Positions 1-9,525 of a stretch of 64,000 bases of DNA are shown one piece after another. The first letter of the stretch is position 1; the number at the start of each line of letters is the position of its first letter. The position numbers and the translations under genes are program-made. The stretch comes from Rahnella rivi (GTDB taxonomy: Bacteria; Pseudomonadota; Gammaproteobacteria; Enterobacterales; Enterobacteriaceae). A model generated the notes under the pieces. That model worked only from the letters and a program-made list of their open reading frames with translations, had not been told where the DNA came from and searched no databases. Location of the stretch: assembly GCF_019049655.1 (NCBI RefSeq), contig NZ_JAFMOX010000055.1, positions 1 to 64,000 of the forward strand, read 5' to 3'.

Positions 1-193
1 TAATTTGTTTGAATCTAAACAAACCCATCTCAGAGTTATCTGCAGGCCGTTTTTTGATTATCTGCGTCTTAACTTAATCTTTAAGAATACTGACAAATGC
101 TCACGGATTATGCCATAAATCCCGCTACCCGGCGATTATTGCGCATCCTCCGATTGTTTGTTTTGTTCGCGAATAAACTCGGTGATTTGAAAG

Positions 194-218
194 CAAAAAA
201 CGCTGCCAGGGCAGCGTT
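194..218 (-). terminator. Rho-independent terminator of the glycosyltransferase gene
   Basis: An inverted repeat (AACGCTGCC / GGCAGCGTT, 199-218) lies 30 bases past the stop of the minus-strand gene. Read on the minus strand it is followed by a run of T (complement of the A run at 195-200). No gene is visible in bases 1-193. Confidence 0.75.
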
Positions 219-249
219 GAGATTTTTGGTTTTTTGGAAGCGAGGGCGG

Positions 250-1470
250 TTACACGTCACCTTCGTTGTCTTTTTCCACCGCTTCATGAAGGCGATCCAG
301 CATATCGGGAAACGCCGACTGCACGCGACTCCAGCTTGGGATAAAAGGTTTTTCACTCGGCGTATCCACAAACGCCTGACCGGCTTCAATAATGGCGCCG
401 GAGAACAACTCCACGGCGGATTCCTCGCTGTGCCGGTCGAAAGACAAACCATTCATACGCGCGTCATTCTCAAACCCGTCAATCATATCCAGCGCATTGC
501 GATAGTAGGTGGCTTTCAGAATGCGGAAAGACTCGCTGGTGATATTCACGCCCAGGATCGCCATCTTACGATACAGCGCTTTAGTGATGTCGATGCTCAT
601 ACGCTGCAAACCGTTAGTGGCATCATCTTCTGACATCGGCTGATGTTTATGGTCGTAATTATCGGCGATATCCACCTGGCAGATGCGTCGGGTCGCCGTA
701 TTGCGGTGCAGTTCGGAAAGCACGCCAATCTCCAGCCCCCAGTCACTCGGGATACGCAGGTCATTAAGAACGTGAGTACGCATAGCGAATTCGCCGGAAA
801 GCGGATAACGGAAAGTGCGCAGATACTCGAGGAAATCGGAGTGGCCGTAGACAATCTGCAGGGATTTCAGCAGCGGAAACACCAGCAAGCGGCCAACGCG
901 GCCATTGAATTTCCCGTCCGCCACACGGGCGTAATAGCCTTTACAGAAATCATAATGGAAATTAGGGTTTGCCACCGGGTACATCAGGCGCGCCAGCATA
1001 TCTCGGCTGTAGGTGACAATGTCACAATCATGCAGCCCGACGACCGAGGTGCGCCGCGAGGCCAGCGTATACCCGACGCAAAACCAGACGTTGCGGCCTT
1101 TACCCGGTTCCATTGGTGAAAGATTTTCTTTTTTAAGCTCTTCATCCAGCGCTTTCAGACGCGGGCCATCGTTCCATAAAATACGGTGGCGCTGTGGCAG
1201 GCGGGAGAAAAATTCGCGGGCAAATAAAAATTGATCGCGGTCTGCGCGATCCAGACCAATAACAATTTCTTCCAGATAGGGGACTTTTGTCAGCTCATCG
1301 ACAATTTTGGTCAGCGCCGGACCTTCAAGTTCTGAAAATAATGAAGGCAATATTAACCCCATTGAGCGGCGTCCCGAAAAAACCTGCAAATCGTATTCCA
1401 GTTCTTCCACTTTTCGGTTGGTCAAATTATGGAAATTAGTAATCACACCATCCTGATAAAAATCACTCAT
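250..1470 (-). CDS. Glucosyl-3-phosphoglycerate synthase-like glycosyltransferase (GT81/GT2 type)
   Basis: Probably transfers a sugar from an NDP-sugar to 3-phosphoglycerate, the first step of glucosylglycerate (or mannosylglycerate) synthesis, in the cytoplasm. The 406-residue protein has a DCD metal/nucleotide-sugar motif at 148-150 (HDCD context), a GKGR stretch at 123-126 and the later SGEFAM and DWGLEIG segments typical of GpgS-like enzymes. The start at 1470 is chosen over an upstream ATG at 1518 because GGAG lies just before it. The gene follows a YedP-type phosphatase on the same strand after 82 bases; this synthase-phosphatase pairing is the main support for the pathway. These glycerates are compatible solutes in other bacteria. 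Sugar donor (glucose or mannose) cannot be told by eye. A matS site lies inside the gene. Confidence 0.75.
   Translation of the reverse strand: MSDFYQDGVITNFHNLTNRKVEELEYDLQVFSGRRSMGLILPSLFSELEGPALTKIVDELTKVPYLEEIVIGLDRADRDQFLFAREFFSRLPQRHRILWNDGPRLKALDEELKKENLSPMEPGKGRNVWFCVGYTLASRRTSVVGLHDCDIVTYSRDMLARLMYPVANPNFHYDFCKGYYARVADGKFNGRVGRLLVFPLLKSLQIVYGHSDFLEYLRTFRYPLSGEFAMRTHVLNDLRIPSDWGLEIGVLSELHRNTATRRICQVDIADNYDHKHQPMSEDDATNGLQRMSIDITKALYRKMAILGVNITSESFRILKATYYRNALDMIDGFENDARMNGLSFDRHSEESAVELFSGAIIEAGQAFVDTPSEKPFIPSWSRVQSAFPDMLDRLHEAVEKDNEGDV
1013..1025. other. matS site (MatP binding)
   Basis: GTGACAATGTCAC matches the matS consensus GTGACRNYGTCAC at every constrained base. matS marks the Ter macrodomain in enterobacteria and is bound by MatP. 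It is embedded in the glycosyltransferase coding sequence. One of five perfect copies in this window. Confidence 0.85.
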
Positions 1471-1552
1471 TCGATATTCTCCAATTTTAGAATTGATAAA
1501 ATTATTGGAAACAAACAATTATCTGAAACGCACTCCCGCGACACTCTTTCCC

Positions 1553-2380
1553 TTATTTTTCATTTAGCATTTCCCGCTGGCGGGACGAAATAAAATGATC
1601 TAAACCCTGAACCCAGCCGTGCGGGCCAAATTCCGTGGTGCGATAAACCTGCGCGGGGTGATGACGGCTCAGCGGCATCTCGTGGTGGTGATGGCCTTTA
1701 ATGACCACGGCGTGATCGACCACTTCCAGCATCGAGAGATCGTTAGGCCCGTCCCCCAGTCCGATACTGATCGCCGGTTTACCGCGCTGGCGCTGATACT
1801 CAGCGGAAAGCCATTGCACCGCCGGGCCTTTCCCCGCATCAACGCCCATCACATGCCAGAAACGTCCGCCACGCGTCAGCGCCAGCCCTTCACGGGTGAG
1901 GCATTTTTTGAAATGTGCGAAATCCAGATCGTTACCAAACCAGATCAGGGGTTCGGAAGCTTCGCGCAGCATCGCCAGCGCAGCATCCGCTTCGGAAAGT
2001 CCGGTCCAGAGGGCGACCTGCTTTGGCGTAACATCCCCGAAACCGCGAAATTCAAAATCGTAGCGGTGGCGTAATTCCTCCAGAGTGCGGCGGATATCCG
2101 CATAGCGCGCACCCATCATCGGACCCTGACCACGCCAGTCTGGCGGAAGATGGATCATGGCACCGTTTTCAGCAATAAAAGGGAGATGCGTCAGCTTGAG
2201 ATCTGACTGCAATGCCGCCACTTCGGCGGACGTTTTACTGGTGGTCAGGATCAGCGGTATCTGCGCTGCGGCAAGCCTGTCCAGCCAGGGCTTCGCCGGT
2301 TGCCAGCTGTAATCATGGTGGTCGAGCAGCGAACCATCGAGGTCAGTAAAAATAATTAAGGGATCATCAAGGTACGGCAT
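1553..2380 (-). CDS. yedP: Mannosyl-/glucosyl-3-phosphoglycerate phosphatase, HAD family (YedP)
   Basis: HAD-superfamily phosphatase of 275 residues related to E. coli YedP (MPGP family), expected to remove the phosphate from glycosyl-3-phosphoglycerate and release glycosylglycerate. Motif I is D13-x-D15-G with D13 as nucleophile; motif II is in TTS at 46-48; motif IV is GDGPND at 209-214. The start at 2380 is preceded by AGGAG. It is the upstream gene of a likely two-gene unit with the glycosyltransferase. A His-rich stretch (GHHHHE, about 229-234) sits near the C-terminus. Which sugar is removed is not decided by sequence alone. Confidence 0.85.
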   Translation of the reverse strand: MPYLDDPLIIFTDLDGSLLDHHDYSWQPAKPWLDRLAAAQIPLILTTSKTSAEVAALQSDLKLTHLPFIAENGAMIHLPPDWRGQGPMMGARYADIRRTLEELRHRYDFEFRGFGDVTPKQVALWTGLSEADAALAMLREASEPLIWFGNDLDFAHFKKCLTREGLALTRGGRFWHVMGVDAGKGPAVQWLSAEYQRQRGKPAISIGLGDGPNDLSMLEVVDHAVVIKGHHHHEMPLSRHHPAQVYRTTEFGPHGWVQGLDHFISSRQREMLNEK

Positions 2381-2663
2381 TCTTTCTCCTCAATTTTGTG
2401 GCAGAACAGACGTGCATTTTTGTTAACCCACTTCTGCTCCAGCAGCTAAGTATAGATTCAAAAATGATTTTTATGACCGGGCTAACCATTTCAGGATTAT
2501 TTACCGGCAACGGTAACGGGCAAGATCGGAGCCGCAGACGGCTTTACCCGCAGGCGGTTTATGCGGATAATTTACGTCAGTTCCACTGCGGTTTAGATGT
2601 CATCCTTTACCATTGCGTTTTCTTTTTTTGCCCGGTTTCGGGCAGTCAGACGAGTCTTTCCTC

Positions 2664-3713
2664 ATGTCTTTAACACCGGTTTTAACGCGCACTGCCTTTG
2701 TACTTTGCGCCGTCAGTTTGTTATCTGCCTGCGATGGCAGCTCCACCGCGCAGGAGAGTGCGCTGGTCATTGAAGGTAAAACCATGGGCACGTTTTATCG
2801 TGTCAGTCTGGCAGGCGTGGATAAAAACCGGGAAACGGCGCTGCGGGAGCAAATTGAAGCGCAGCTCAAAGAGGACGACCATCAGTTATCGACTTACAAA
2901 GAGGATTCGGTGCTTTCGCGTTTCAATCAGTATCAGGGCAACGTGCCCCAGCCGATCAGTGCCGGGATGGCTGACGCGATCGTCACCTCAATGCGTATCG
3001 GCACCTTAACCGGTGGTGCGATGGACATCACCGTCGGCCCGCTGGTCAATTTGTGGGGATTTGGCCCGGACAAACAGCCGGTGAAAACGCCGACGCCGGA
3101 ACAGATCGCCGCAGCGCGTCAGCGTATCGGGTTACAGCATCTGAAAGTAATCCAGCAAAATGACGGGCAGTATCTGCAAAAAGACTTGCCGGGCATGTAC
3201 GTTGATCTCTCCACGGTCGGGGAAGGTTACGCGACCGATCACCTGGCGCGGCTGGTTGAGGGCAACGGCATCAGTAATTATCTGGTGTCGGTGGGCGGCG
3301 CGGTAGTTTCCCGCGGGCACAATGCGCAGGGAAATCCGTGGCAGGTGGCAATTCAGAAACCAACGGACAAAGAAACCGCGGTGCAGGCGATTGTTGATTT
3401 GCAGGGCATGGGCATCAGTACCTCCGGCAGTTATCGCAATTATTACGAACTGAACGGCAAACGTCTTTCACACATCATCGATCCGGCCACCGGTTCGCCA
3501 ATCACCCATAAGCTGGTATCGGCGACGGTGATCGCCCCGACCGCGCTGGAAGCAGACGGCTGGGACACCGGTCTGATGGTGCTTGGCACGAAGAAAGCGC
3601 TGGCGCTGGCAGAACAGCAACATCTGGCGGTGTATCTGATCACCAAAGAGGGCGACACCTTCAAAAGCTATATGTCGCCGCAGTTCAAAGCCTATCTGAA
3701 AGATCCGCAGTAA
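2664..3713 (+). CDS. apbE: FAD:protein FMN transferase ApbE (lipoprotein)
   Basis: Transfers FMN from FAD to threonine of periplasmic flavoproteins such as Rnf/Nqr subunits. The 349-residue product starts with a lipoprotein signal (lipobox LLSAC, lipidated Cys at 23), placing it in the periplasm on a membrane anchor. The N-terminal GKTMGTFY motif, the VGEGYATD segment and the HIIDPATG segment are characteristic of ApbE. The ATG at 2664 is preferred over a TTG at 2613 because only it begins the signal peptide cleanly; no strong ribosome-binding site is visible. It is convergent with glgX and appears to be monocistronic. Confidence 0.9.
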   Translation: MSLTPVLTRTAFVLCAVSLLSACDGSSTAQESALVIEGKTMGTFYRVSLAGVDKNRETALREQIEAQLKEDDHQLSTYKEDSVLSRFNQYQGNVPQPISAGMADAIVTSMRIGTLTGGAMDITVGPLVNLWGFGPDKQPVKTPTPEQIAAARQRIGLQHLKVIQQNDGQYLQKDLPGMYVDLSTVGEGYATDHLARLVEGNGISNYLVSVGGAVVSRGHNAQGNPWQVAIQKPTDKETAVQAIVDLQGMGISTSGSYRNYYELNGKRLSHIIDPATGSPITHKLVSATVIAPTALEADGWDTGLMVLGTKKALALAEQQHLAVYLITKEGDTFKSYMSPQFKAYLKDPQ

Positions 3714-3783
3714 GCGTTATCGTCTTAAAGCGTGCCGTCATTTTTTCACTGAGATAAGCGAGAAATGCACGCAGCGCGGGAAA

Positions 3784-3816
3784 CGCTGCTTCAGATCCTC
3801 AATGCCTGAAGCAGCG
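3784..3816. terminator. Perfect 11-bp stem-loop between convergent apbE and glgX
   Basis: CGCTGCTTCAG (3784-3794) and CTGAAGCAGCG (3806-3816) form a perfect stem with an 11-base loop. It lies between two converging stop codons, so a shared terminator is likely, although no T run follows on either strand. Confidence 0.5.
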
Positions 3817-3823
3817 CCGTGGT

Positions 3824-6106
3824 TCAGTGTTTCGCGGTACTGATAAGTTCAAACAGCACCACCGTGCGCGAAGTACAGATGTACTCGCGTCCGAAATCGA
3901 AATTATGCTCGTTCACATCATCAGGCTGGAAGGTATCGAAAATATGCCGCCAGCTCTCGCCGTGCGCCACCGAAGGCAACACAAACATCACGTCTTTGTG
4001 AGACGCGTTAAACAGCAGCAGCACGGTACTCAGGGAACCGTGACGCAGCAGGCCGGTGGGCTGGGCGCGGCCATCGAGCAGCATGGCGATGCATTTTGCG
4101 TGCGGATCTTTCCAGGCGGCATCAGTCATTTCCGGCCCCTGCGGCTGGAACCAGCTCACGTCTTTGACGTCGAGCTTTTCATGGATCGCGCCGGTCAGAA
4201 AGCGCCCGCGATGTAAAATCGGGAATCGCTTGCGCAGGGCGATCAGCCGGTAGGTGAACAGCAGCAGGGACTGGCCTTTATCGCCGATGTTCCAGTTAAC
4301 CCAGGCAATCTCGGTGTCCTGACAATAGGCATTGTTATTGCCGTTTTGCGAACGGGCAAACTCATCACCGGCCAGCAGCATCGGTGTACCTTGTGAGAAC
4401 AGCAGCGTCGCCAGCATATTGCGCATCTGGCGCAGGCGAAGTTCGCTGATCTCCGGATCGTCGGTCGGGCCTTCCACGCCATAGTTGGCTGAAATGTTGT
4501 TATCGCTGCCGTCTTTGCCGTTTTCCCCGTTGGCTTCGTTGTGTTTCTTCTCGTACGACACCCAGTCGTTGAGCGTGAAGCCATCGTGCGCGGTAATAAA
4601 GTTGACGGAGGCGTAAGGCTTACGGCCGCGATGATTGAACAGATCGGCAGAACCGGAAAGCCGCGTGGCGAACTGCGCCAGCTGGCCTTCGTCACCGCGC
4701 CAGAATTTGCGCACCGTATCGCGGAAACGGTCATTCCACTCCATCCAGCCTGGCGGGAAACCGCCGACCTGATAACCGCCGGGGCCGCAATCCCAGGGTT
4801 CAGCAATCAGTTTACACTGGCTGAGGATCGGGTCCTGACGGCAGGTATCGAGAAAACCGCAGCCTTCATCAAAACCATAGCTTTCACGCCCTAGAATGGT
4901 CGCCAGGTCGAAGCGGAACCCATCCACCTGCATTTCTGTCGCCCAGTAGCGCAGTGAATCCGTGACCATCTGCAACACACGCGGGTGGCTGAGATTGAGC
5001 GTATTACCGGTGCCGGTATCATTGATGTAATAGCGTTTATTGTCCGGCATCAGCCGGTAATAACTGGCGTTGTCGATGCCCTTGAAGGACAGCGTCGGGC
5101 CGAGCTCATTGCCTTCTGCCGTATGGTTGTAGACCACGTCCAGAATCACTTCGATGCCCGCCGCGTGGAAAGTGGCGATCATCTGCTTGAATTCATTGAC
5201 GGTGTGCGTCGCCATATATTGCGGATGCGGGGCAAAGAAGCTCAGCGTGTTATAGCCCCAGAAGTTATGCAGACCTTTATCCTGCAGGTGCCGGTCATCG
5301 GTGAAGGCGTGGATCGGCATCAGTTCAACGGACGTTACCCCCAGCGAGCGGATGTACTCGACGATGTGCGGGGTGCTCATCCCGGAAAATGTGCCGCGCA
5401 GATGCTCCGGCACCGCCGGATGGCGCATGGTGTAACCGCGCAAATGCGTTTCATAAATCAGCGTTTTTTCCCACGGAATATGCTTTTTGCGCGAGCGCGC
5501 CCAGGAGAATGCCGGGTCAATCACCCGGCATTTTGGCAGGAAAGGGGCGCTGTCCGTATTGTCGAGGTGTAAATCCTTCTTGTCGCTTTGCATGTCATAG
5601 GCGAACAGGGCGTCATCCCATTTCAGGTCGCCGACAATTTGTTTGGCATACGGGTCGAGCAGAAGTTTGGCCGGATTAAACCGGTGGCCGTCGTGTGGCG
5701 CATAGGGCCCATGCACGCGATAGGCGTAAAGCAGGCCGGGGCGGGCATCCGGCAGATAGCCATGCCAGACTTCATCGGTATATTCCGGCAGTTCAATGAC
5801 GTCGTATTGCTCTCCTTCATCATTAAACAGGCACAGCTCCACTTTGGTGGCATTGGCGGAGAACAAGGCGAAGTTCACGCCCAGGCCGTCCCAGGTTGCG
5901 CCGAGCGGAACCGGTAATCCTTCGCGCACGCGGGTGGTATGGCCGGAATCAAAGCTTCGGACGATTTCACCGTCACTGTAAGGATGCATGATGCGCACGC
6001 CCAGCTCATCAACAGCGATGTTGACCTGAGCATTGGAGGGTACGCTGCGGACTTCTTCCGTGGTGGCCGTCGGTTGGGTGACTTTGCCGGATCGAGGTTT
6101 TGCCAT
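3824..6106 (-). CDS. glgX: Glycogen debranching enzyme GlgX (isoamylase-type, GH13)
   Basis: Hydrolyses alpha-1,6 branches in glycogen or limit dextrins. The 760-residue protein has a CBM48 domain (about 66-160) and a GH13 barrel: region I DVVYNH at 323-328, nucleophile D400 in DGFRFD, acid E436 in AEPWD, and the transition-state Asp in TAHDG. It has about 65 residues before CBM48 that E. coli GlgX (657 residues) lacks. The start at 6106 has AGGAGTG upstream; further in-frame ATGs upstream have no such signal. No glgBCAP or treYZ genes are adjacent, so it is an isolated debranching gene here, and a TreX-like role is possible. Confidence 0.88.
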   Translation of the reverse strand: MAKPRSGKVTQPTATTEEVRSVPSNAQVNIAVDELGVRIMHPYSDGEIVRSFDSGHTTRVREGLPVPLGATWDGLGVNFALFSANATKVELCLFNDEGEQYDVIELPEYTDEVWHGYLPDARPGLLYAYRVHGPYAPHDGHRFNPAKLLLDPYAKQIVGDLKWDDALFAYDMQSDKKDLHLDNTDSAPFLPKCRVIDPAFSWARSRKKHIPWEKTLIYETHLRGYTMRHPAVPEHLRGTFSGMSTPHIVEYIRSLGVTSVELMPIHAFTDDRHLQDKGLHNFWGYNTLSFFAPHPQYMATHTVNEFKQMIATFHAAGIEVILDVVYNHTAEGNELGPTLSFKGIDNASYYRLMPDNKRYYINDTGTGNTLNLSHPRVLQMVTDSLRYWATEMQVDGFRFDLATILGRESYGFDEGCGFLDTCRQDPILSQCKLIAEPWDCGPGGYQVGGFPPGWMEWNDRFRDTVRKFWRGDEGQLAQFATRLSGSADLFNHRGRKPYASVNFITAHDGFTLNDWVSYEKKHNEANGENGKDGSDNNISANYGVEGPTDDPEISELRLRQMRNMLATLLFSQGTPMLLAGDEFARSQNGNNNAYCQDTEIAWVNWNIGDKGQSLLLFTYRLIALRKRFPILHRGRFLTGAIHEKLDVKDVSWFQPQGPEMTDAAWKDPHAKCIAMLLDGRAQPTGLLRHGSLSTVLLLFNASHKDVMFVLPSVAHGESWRHIFDTFQPDDVNEHNFDFGREYICTSRTVVLFELISTAKH

Positions 6107-6574
6107 TCGTTTCACACTCCTGAGCAGGTCAGTCAGAATAAATCCTGAAAAATTGAGCGAAAAATATCCGCAGCTCAAGGGGCTGCTTGTCTGTTGCTAC
6201 CAAACCAGTGTAGTTGCACTTGCGCCATTTCCCCCACCGGTAGCCGATTAACCGCAAAATCAGTGACCGCGGCGTGACAAAAAAGAGGGGTATCACGTCC
6301 TGCGCACAAGCATCAGCGTGCGGCAAACATTCCTGAATGAGGTTTTTTTGCCTCTCACCGGCAATCACTCACAGAGGCTTTACTGACTGATATTAAAGCC
6401 TTCATTCCTCACGAAAATTTTTGATGAAGTGTGATTTTCTCTTTTGAAATCAGGCTCCGATACTGGCCTCAGAGAAAGCAGCGGTGAGCGATGAGACAAC
6501 GAATTTTACCCCGCGCCTGCCGTTTGCTTTCCGTCACTTACCCCCATCTTCATTACTAATCGGAGTTATGATTT
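6107..6574. other. Divergent intergenic region glgX / chitinase
   Basis: 468 bases without a convincing gene. It must hold the promoters of glgX (minus) and the chitinase (plus). I see no clear operator, RNA gene or repeat. The chitinase ribosome-binding site CGGAG is at 6561-6565. Confidence 0.6.
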
Positions 6575-8245
6575 ATGAGCACCACCAAACAAAAATATAT
6601 GGTTTCTGCTGCATGGGAAAATGCAGATGATGTCTGGTCATCGGCGTGTTTCATTGACGTATTTAATATGACGGACACCGATCTGGCGTCCGGAAAAGTA
6701 GAATTCACCATCGACAATACCCAGAGCGCTTCGGCAAACCAAAATTTCGAATTTGAAACCTGGAGCAGCCCGATCAAAGGCAAGCTGATTGACGATTGCA
6801 GCGTGATCCCGGCGGGCGGCAAAGGCCGTTTTGCTATCATGATTGGCTGTAATACCGGTGTCAGCATCGGTAATCTGCCGCGCAGCTTTAAAGTGAACGG
6901 CGAAGCCGCCGATCTGGTAGCGGATACTCAGGCGCCGACGGTGCCGGCTGACGTAAAAGCCGTTGCCGCCGGGGCCGTGACCCTCAGCCTGGTCTGGACG
7001 CCTTCAACGGATAACGTGATGGTCAGCGGTTACGAAGTCACTTATACCGATACCAAAACCAAAGTCGCCAAAACGCAAAAAACCACCAGCAGCTCCATCA
7101 CCCTGGGTGGCCTGACCGCGCAAACGGCTTACAGTGTTCAGGTTCGTGCTTACGATCTGGCCGGTAACTTCTCGGCGAAATCCTCTGTACTGAATGTCAC
7201 CACGGATAAAACGCTGCCGGATGCGGGAGATTACTCCTTCAACCATGCTCCGTTTATGGATTTCACCGGCTGGCCAACGCCGCGTCCGAGCGTTTTCGGC
7301 AAAGACTCCGGCCTGAAAGCTTACACGCTGGGCTTTATCACGGCTGCCGACATGAATGCCGGTGAGGGGACGCCAAATTACCGTCCTTGCTGGGGCGGCC
7401 TGGTTACCATCACCGATGGTAATGTTTCTGATTACGGTCAGGAATTTACCGGTGATGCCACTGTGTCTGATTACGGCAAAGCAGATATCGCTGCATTCCG
7501 CGCCGCAGGTGGCGATGTGGCGATTTCCTTCGGCGGGGCGAACTCCAACTTCCTCGAAGAGCACATCACGGATGTCGGCGCACTGGCTGAACTCTATCAG
7601 GGCGTGCTGGATAACTATGCCGTGACGCATATCGATTTCGATATCGAAGGCGGCGCGTTGCAGCAGACTGAAATGCTCAAACGCCTGCTGGCAACCATGG
7701 CGGTGGTGCAGAAAAACAATCCGCAGTTGCAGATTGCGTTCACGCTGCCGGTAGACGGGCAAACGTCTGATGATTCACAGGGCCTGACGTCGTTCGGTAT
7801 TGATTTCGTCCGGATGGTGCATGAAAACGGGATTTCTCCGTCCCTGTTCAACGCCATGTCGATGGACTTCGGCGACGTGGCACCGCCACCGGATATGTAT
7901 ACCGGCGTGGAAATGTCGATGCTGGCGATGCACCGTCAGATCAAAACCGTGTTCACCGAATGGTCGGATGCCAAACTGTGGCGTCGCATTGGTGTCACCC
8001 CGATGTTTGGCATTAACGACACCGGCCCGAGCTTCACTGTCGAACACATGAAAAAGCTGATCACGCTGGCGAAGAAATACAACTTCGGCACCATCTCCGG
8101 CTGGGATGCGACCCGCGATTACAACCAGGGGCTGGAAATGTGCCATACCAGCGATCACAACAACCTGTATCAATGTACTTATGAAGGCACCGAGTCTTAC
8201 GCCTACAGCAAGATCATTGCCACGTATCAACATAAGGCGGTCTGA
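6575..8245 (+). CDS. GH18 chitinase with N-terminal binding-type module and FnIII domain
   Basis: Endo-acting chitin hydrolase by family. Three parts are visible in 556 residues: an N-terminal beta-rich module (1-113, possibly carbohydrate-binding), a fibronectin type III domain (119-211) and a GH18 barrel (about 224-556). The GH18 signature is D354-F-D356-I-E358, with E358 the catalytic acid and substrate-assisted chemistry expected. The protein begins MSTTKQ and shows no signal peptide, so export would need lysis, a holin-type route or another non-Sec path. It is followed at once by a strong terminator, so it is a single-gene unit. CGGAG nine bases upstream supports the start. Confidence 0.88.
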   Translation: MSTTKQKYMVSAAWENADDVWSSACFIDVFNMTDTDLASGKVEFTIDNTQSASANQNFEFETWSSPIKGKLIDDCSVIPAGGKGRFAIMIGCNTGVSIGNLPRSFKVNGEAADLVADTQAPTVPADVKAVAAGAVTLSLVWTPSTDNVMVSGYEVTYTDTKTKVAKTQKTTSSSITLGGLTAQTAYSVQVRAYDLAGNFSAKSSVLNVTTDKTLPDAGDYSFNHAPFMDFTGWPTPRPSVFGKDSGLKAYTLGFITAADMNAGEGTPNYRPCWGGLVTITDGNVSDYGQEFTGDATVSDYGKADIAAFRAAGGDVAISFGGANSNFLEEHITDVGALAELYQGVLDNYAVTHIDFDIEGGALQQTEMLKRLLATMAVVQKNNPQLQIAFTLPVDGQTSDDSQGLTSFGIDFVRMVHENGISPSLFNAMSMDFGDVAPPPDMYTGVEMSMLAMHRQIKTVFTEWSDAKLWRRIGVTPMFGINDTGPSFTVEHMKKLITLAKKYNFGTISGWDATRDYNQGLEMCHTSDHNNLYQCTYEGTESYAYSKIIATYQHKAV

Positions 8246-8295
8246 ACCGCCAGTCAGGTCAGAGGTCAGTCATTTTTTCTGTGCAGTGTAACTTC

Positions 8296-8328
8296 GCCGG
8301 TGTGAACTCTTCACACCGGCTTTTTTTT
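8296..8328 (+). terminator. Rho-independent terminator of the chitinase gene
   Basis: GCCGGTGTGA / TCACACCGGC stem (8296-8320, five-base loop) followed by eight T (8321-8328). Confidence 0.92.
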
Positions 8329-8458
8329 GTCTGCATCATTCTGCAAAGCTTAACTGCTGTACATGGCCGCAGCATTGGCTGATATTCATGCTGACCCGCC
8401 GCCAACAGGGCGGGCGCTGACACTTTTTGTCGTCTTTGCCGCAGAGAAAGGAGCCTTA

Positions 8459-9403
8459 ATGACTATCGCGTTGCTCAGCCACGTCCCGCTGGATGCTGGT
8501 TATCCTGAACGATTTGAAGCTGCCGGTTTTACCCTGCATTTCGCCACCACGCCCGCACAGCGCGAGACGCTGGATCCGCATATCGCGCAGCAGATCCGCG
8601 CCGTACTCACCATCGGCAGTATCGGCCTGAGTGATGCGCAGATGGCGGCGTTGCCACAACTCAGTATCATCTGTGCACAGGGAGTGGGATATGAGCACAT
8701 CGACGTGGCGGCGGCGAACGCGCGCGGTATTCACGTCACCCACGGGCCGGGCACCAATAATGCGTCAGTGGCTGACCACACGCTGGCGCTGATGCTGGCG
8801 ATCACCCGGCGCATTCCGCAGTTTGATGCGGCGGTTCGCGGCGGAGAATGGAACAAGTCACGCTGGAACGTGCCGGGCATGGCGGGCAAAAAGCTCGGCG
8901 TGGTGGGGCTTGGCAATATAGGTGCGTTGATTGCGCGACGTGCCGCCGCCGGATTTGATATGGCCGTCGGATATCACAATCGCTCGCCGGTGGAAGATTC
9001 GCCGTATAGCTATTTCAGCAGCGTACGCGAACTCGCGGGCTGGGCGGATTATCTGGTGGTGGCCACGCCGGGGGGAAAGAATACCGTCAGGCTGGTGGAT
9101 GCGGATGTCCTGCACGCGTTAGGGGCTGAAGGTTTTCTGATTAACATTGCACGGGGCAGCGTGGTGGATACGGCGGCGCTTATCGCCAGCCTGAAGCACC
9201 ATCACATTGCCGGTGCGGCGCTCGACGTGGTGGAGGGCGAACCGCAGGTGCCGCCTGAATTACTGCGGCTTGATAATCTGGTGATCACGCCGCACGTGGC
9301 GGGACGTTCGCCGGAGTCGGTCGAAAACATGCTGTCGCTGGTGCTCGCTAACCTGAACGCGCATTTCGCCGGAAAACCGGTGCTGACCGCCGTGCCTGAG
9401 TAA
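8459..9403 (+). CDS. D-isomer-specific 2-hydroxyacid dehydrogenase
   Basis: NAD(P)-dependent reductase or dehydrogenase of 2-hydroxyacids, such as glyoxylate/hydroxypyruvate. The 314-residue protein has the Rossmann motif GLGNIG in the middle and the three catalytic elements of the family: Arg in NIARGSVVD, Glu in DVVEGEP and His in TPHVAG. The ATG at 8459 follows AAAGGAG and is preferred over an ATG 96 bases upstream. It precedes the regulator cbl in the same direction with a 122-base gap. Substrate is not predictable from sequence. Confidence 0.85.
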   Translation: MTIALLSHVPLDAGYPERFEAAGFTLHFATTPAQRETLDPHIAQQIRAVLTIGSIGLSDAQMAALPQLSIICAQGVGYEHIDVAAANARGIHVTHGPGTNNASVADHTLALMLAITRRIPQFDAAVRGGEWNKSRWNVPGMAGKKLGVVGLGNIGALIARRAAAGFDMAVGYHNRSPVEDSPYSYFSSVRELAGWADYLVVATPGGKNTVRLVDADVLHALGAEGFLINIARGSVVDTAALIASLKHHHIAGAALDVVEGEPQVPPELLRLDNLVITPHVAGRSPESVENMLSLVLANLNAHFAGKPVLTAVPE

Positions 9404-9525
9404 ATCCGCCCCTGCGCCGCCGCGCTCTATAGTCGTAAAAAGCATAAGTAACCGCTTTTTCTTATTTGGCTGGCATAGCCCGAGGCCGTAACAATAGGGT
9501 TTTAGAACAGACAGAGGCGACGGCG

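Noticed and set aside
2398..2673. 91-residue plus-strand open frame between yedP and apbE
   Set aside because: Low-complexity mix without domain or ribosome site, and it overlaps the apbE start in another frame.
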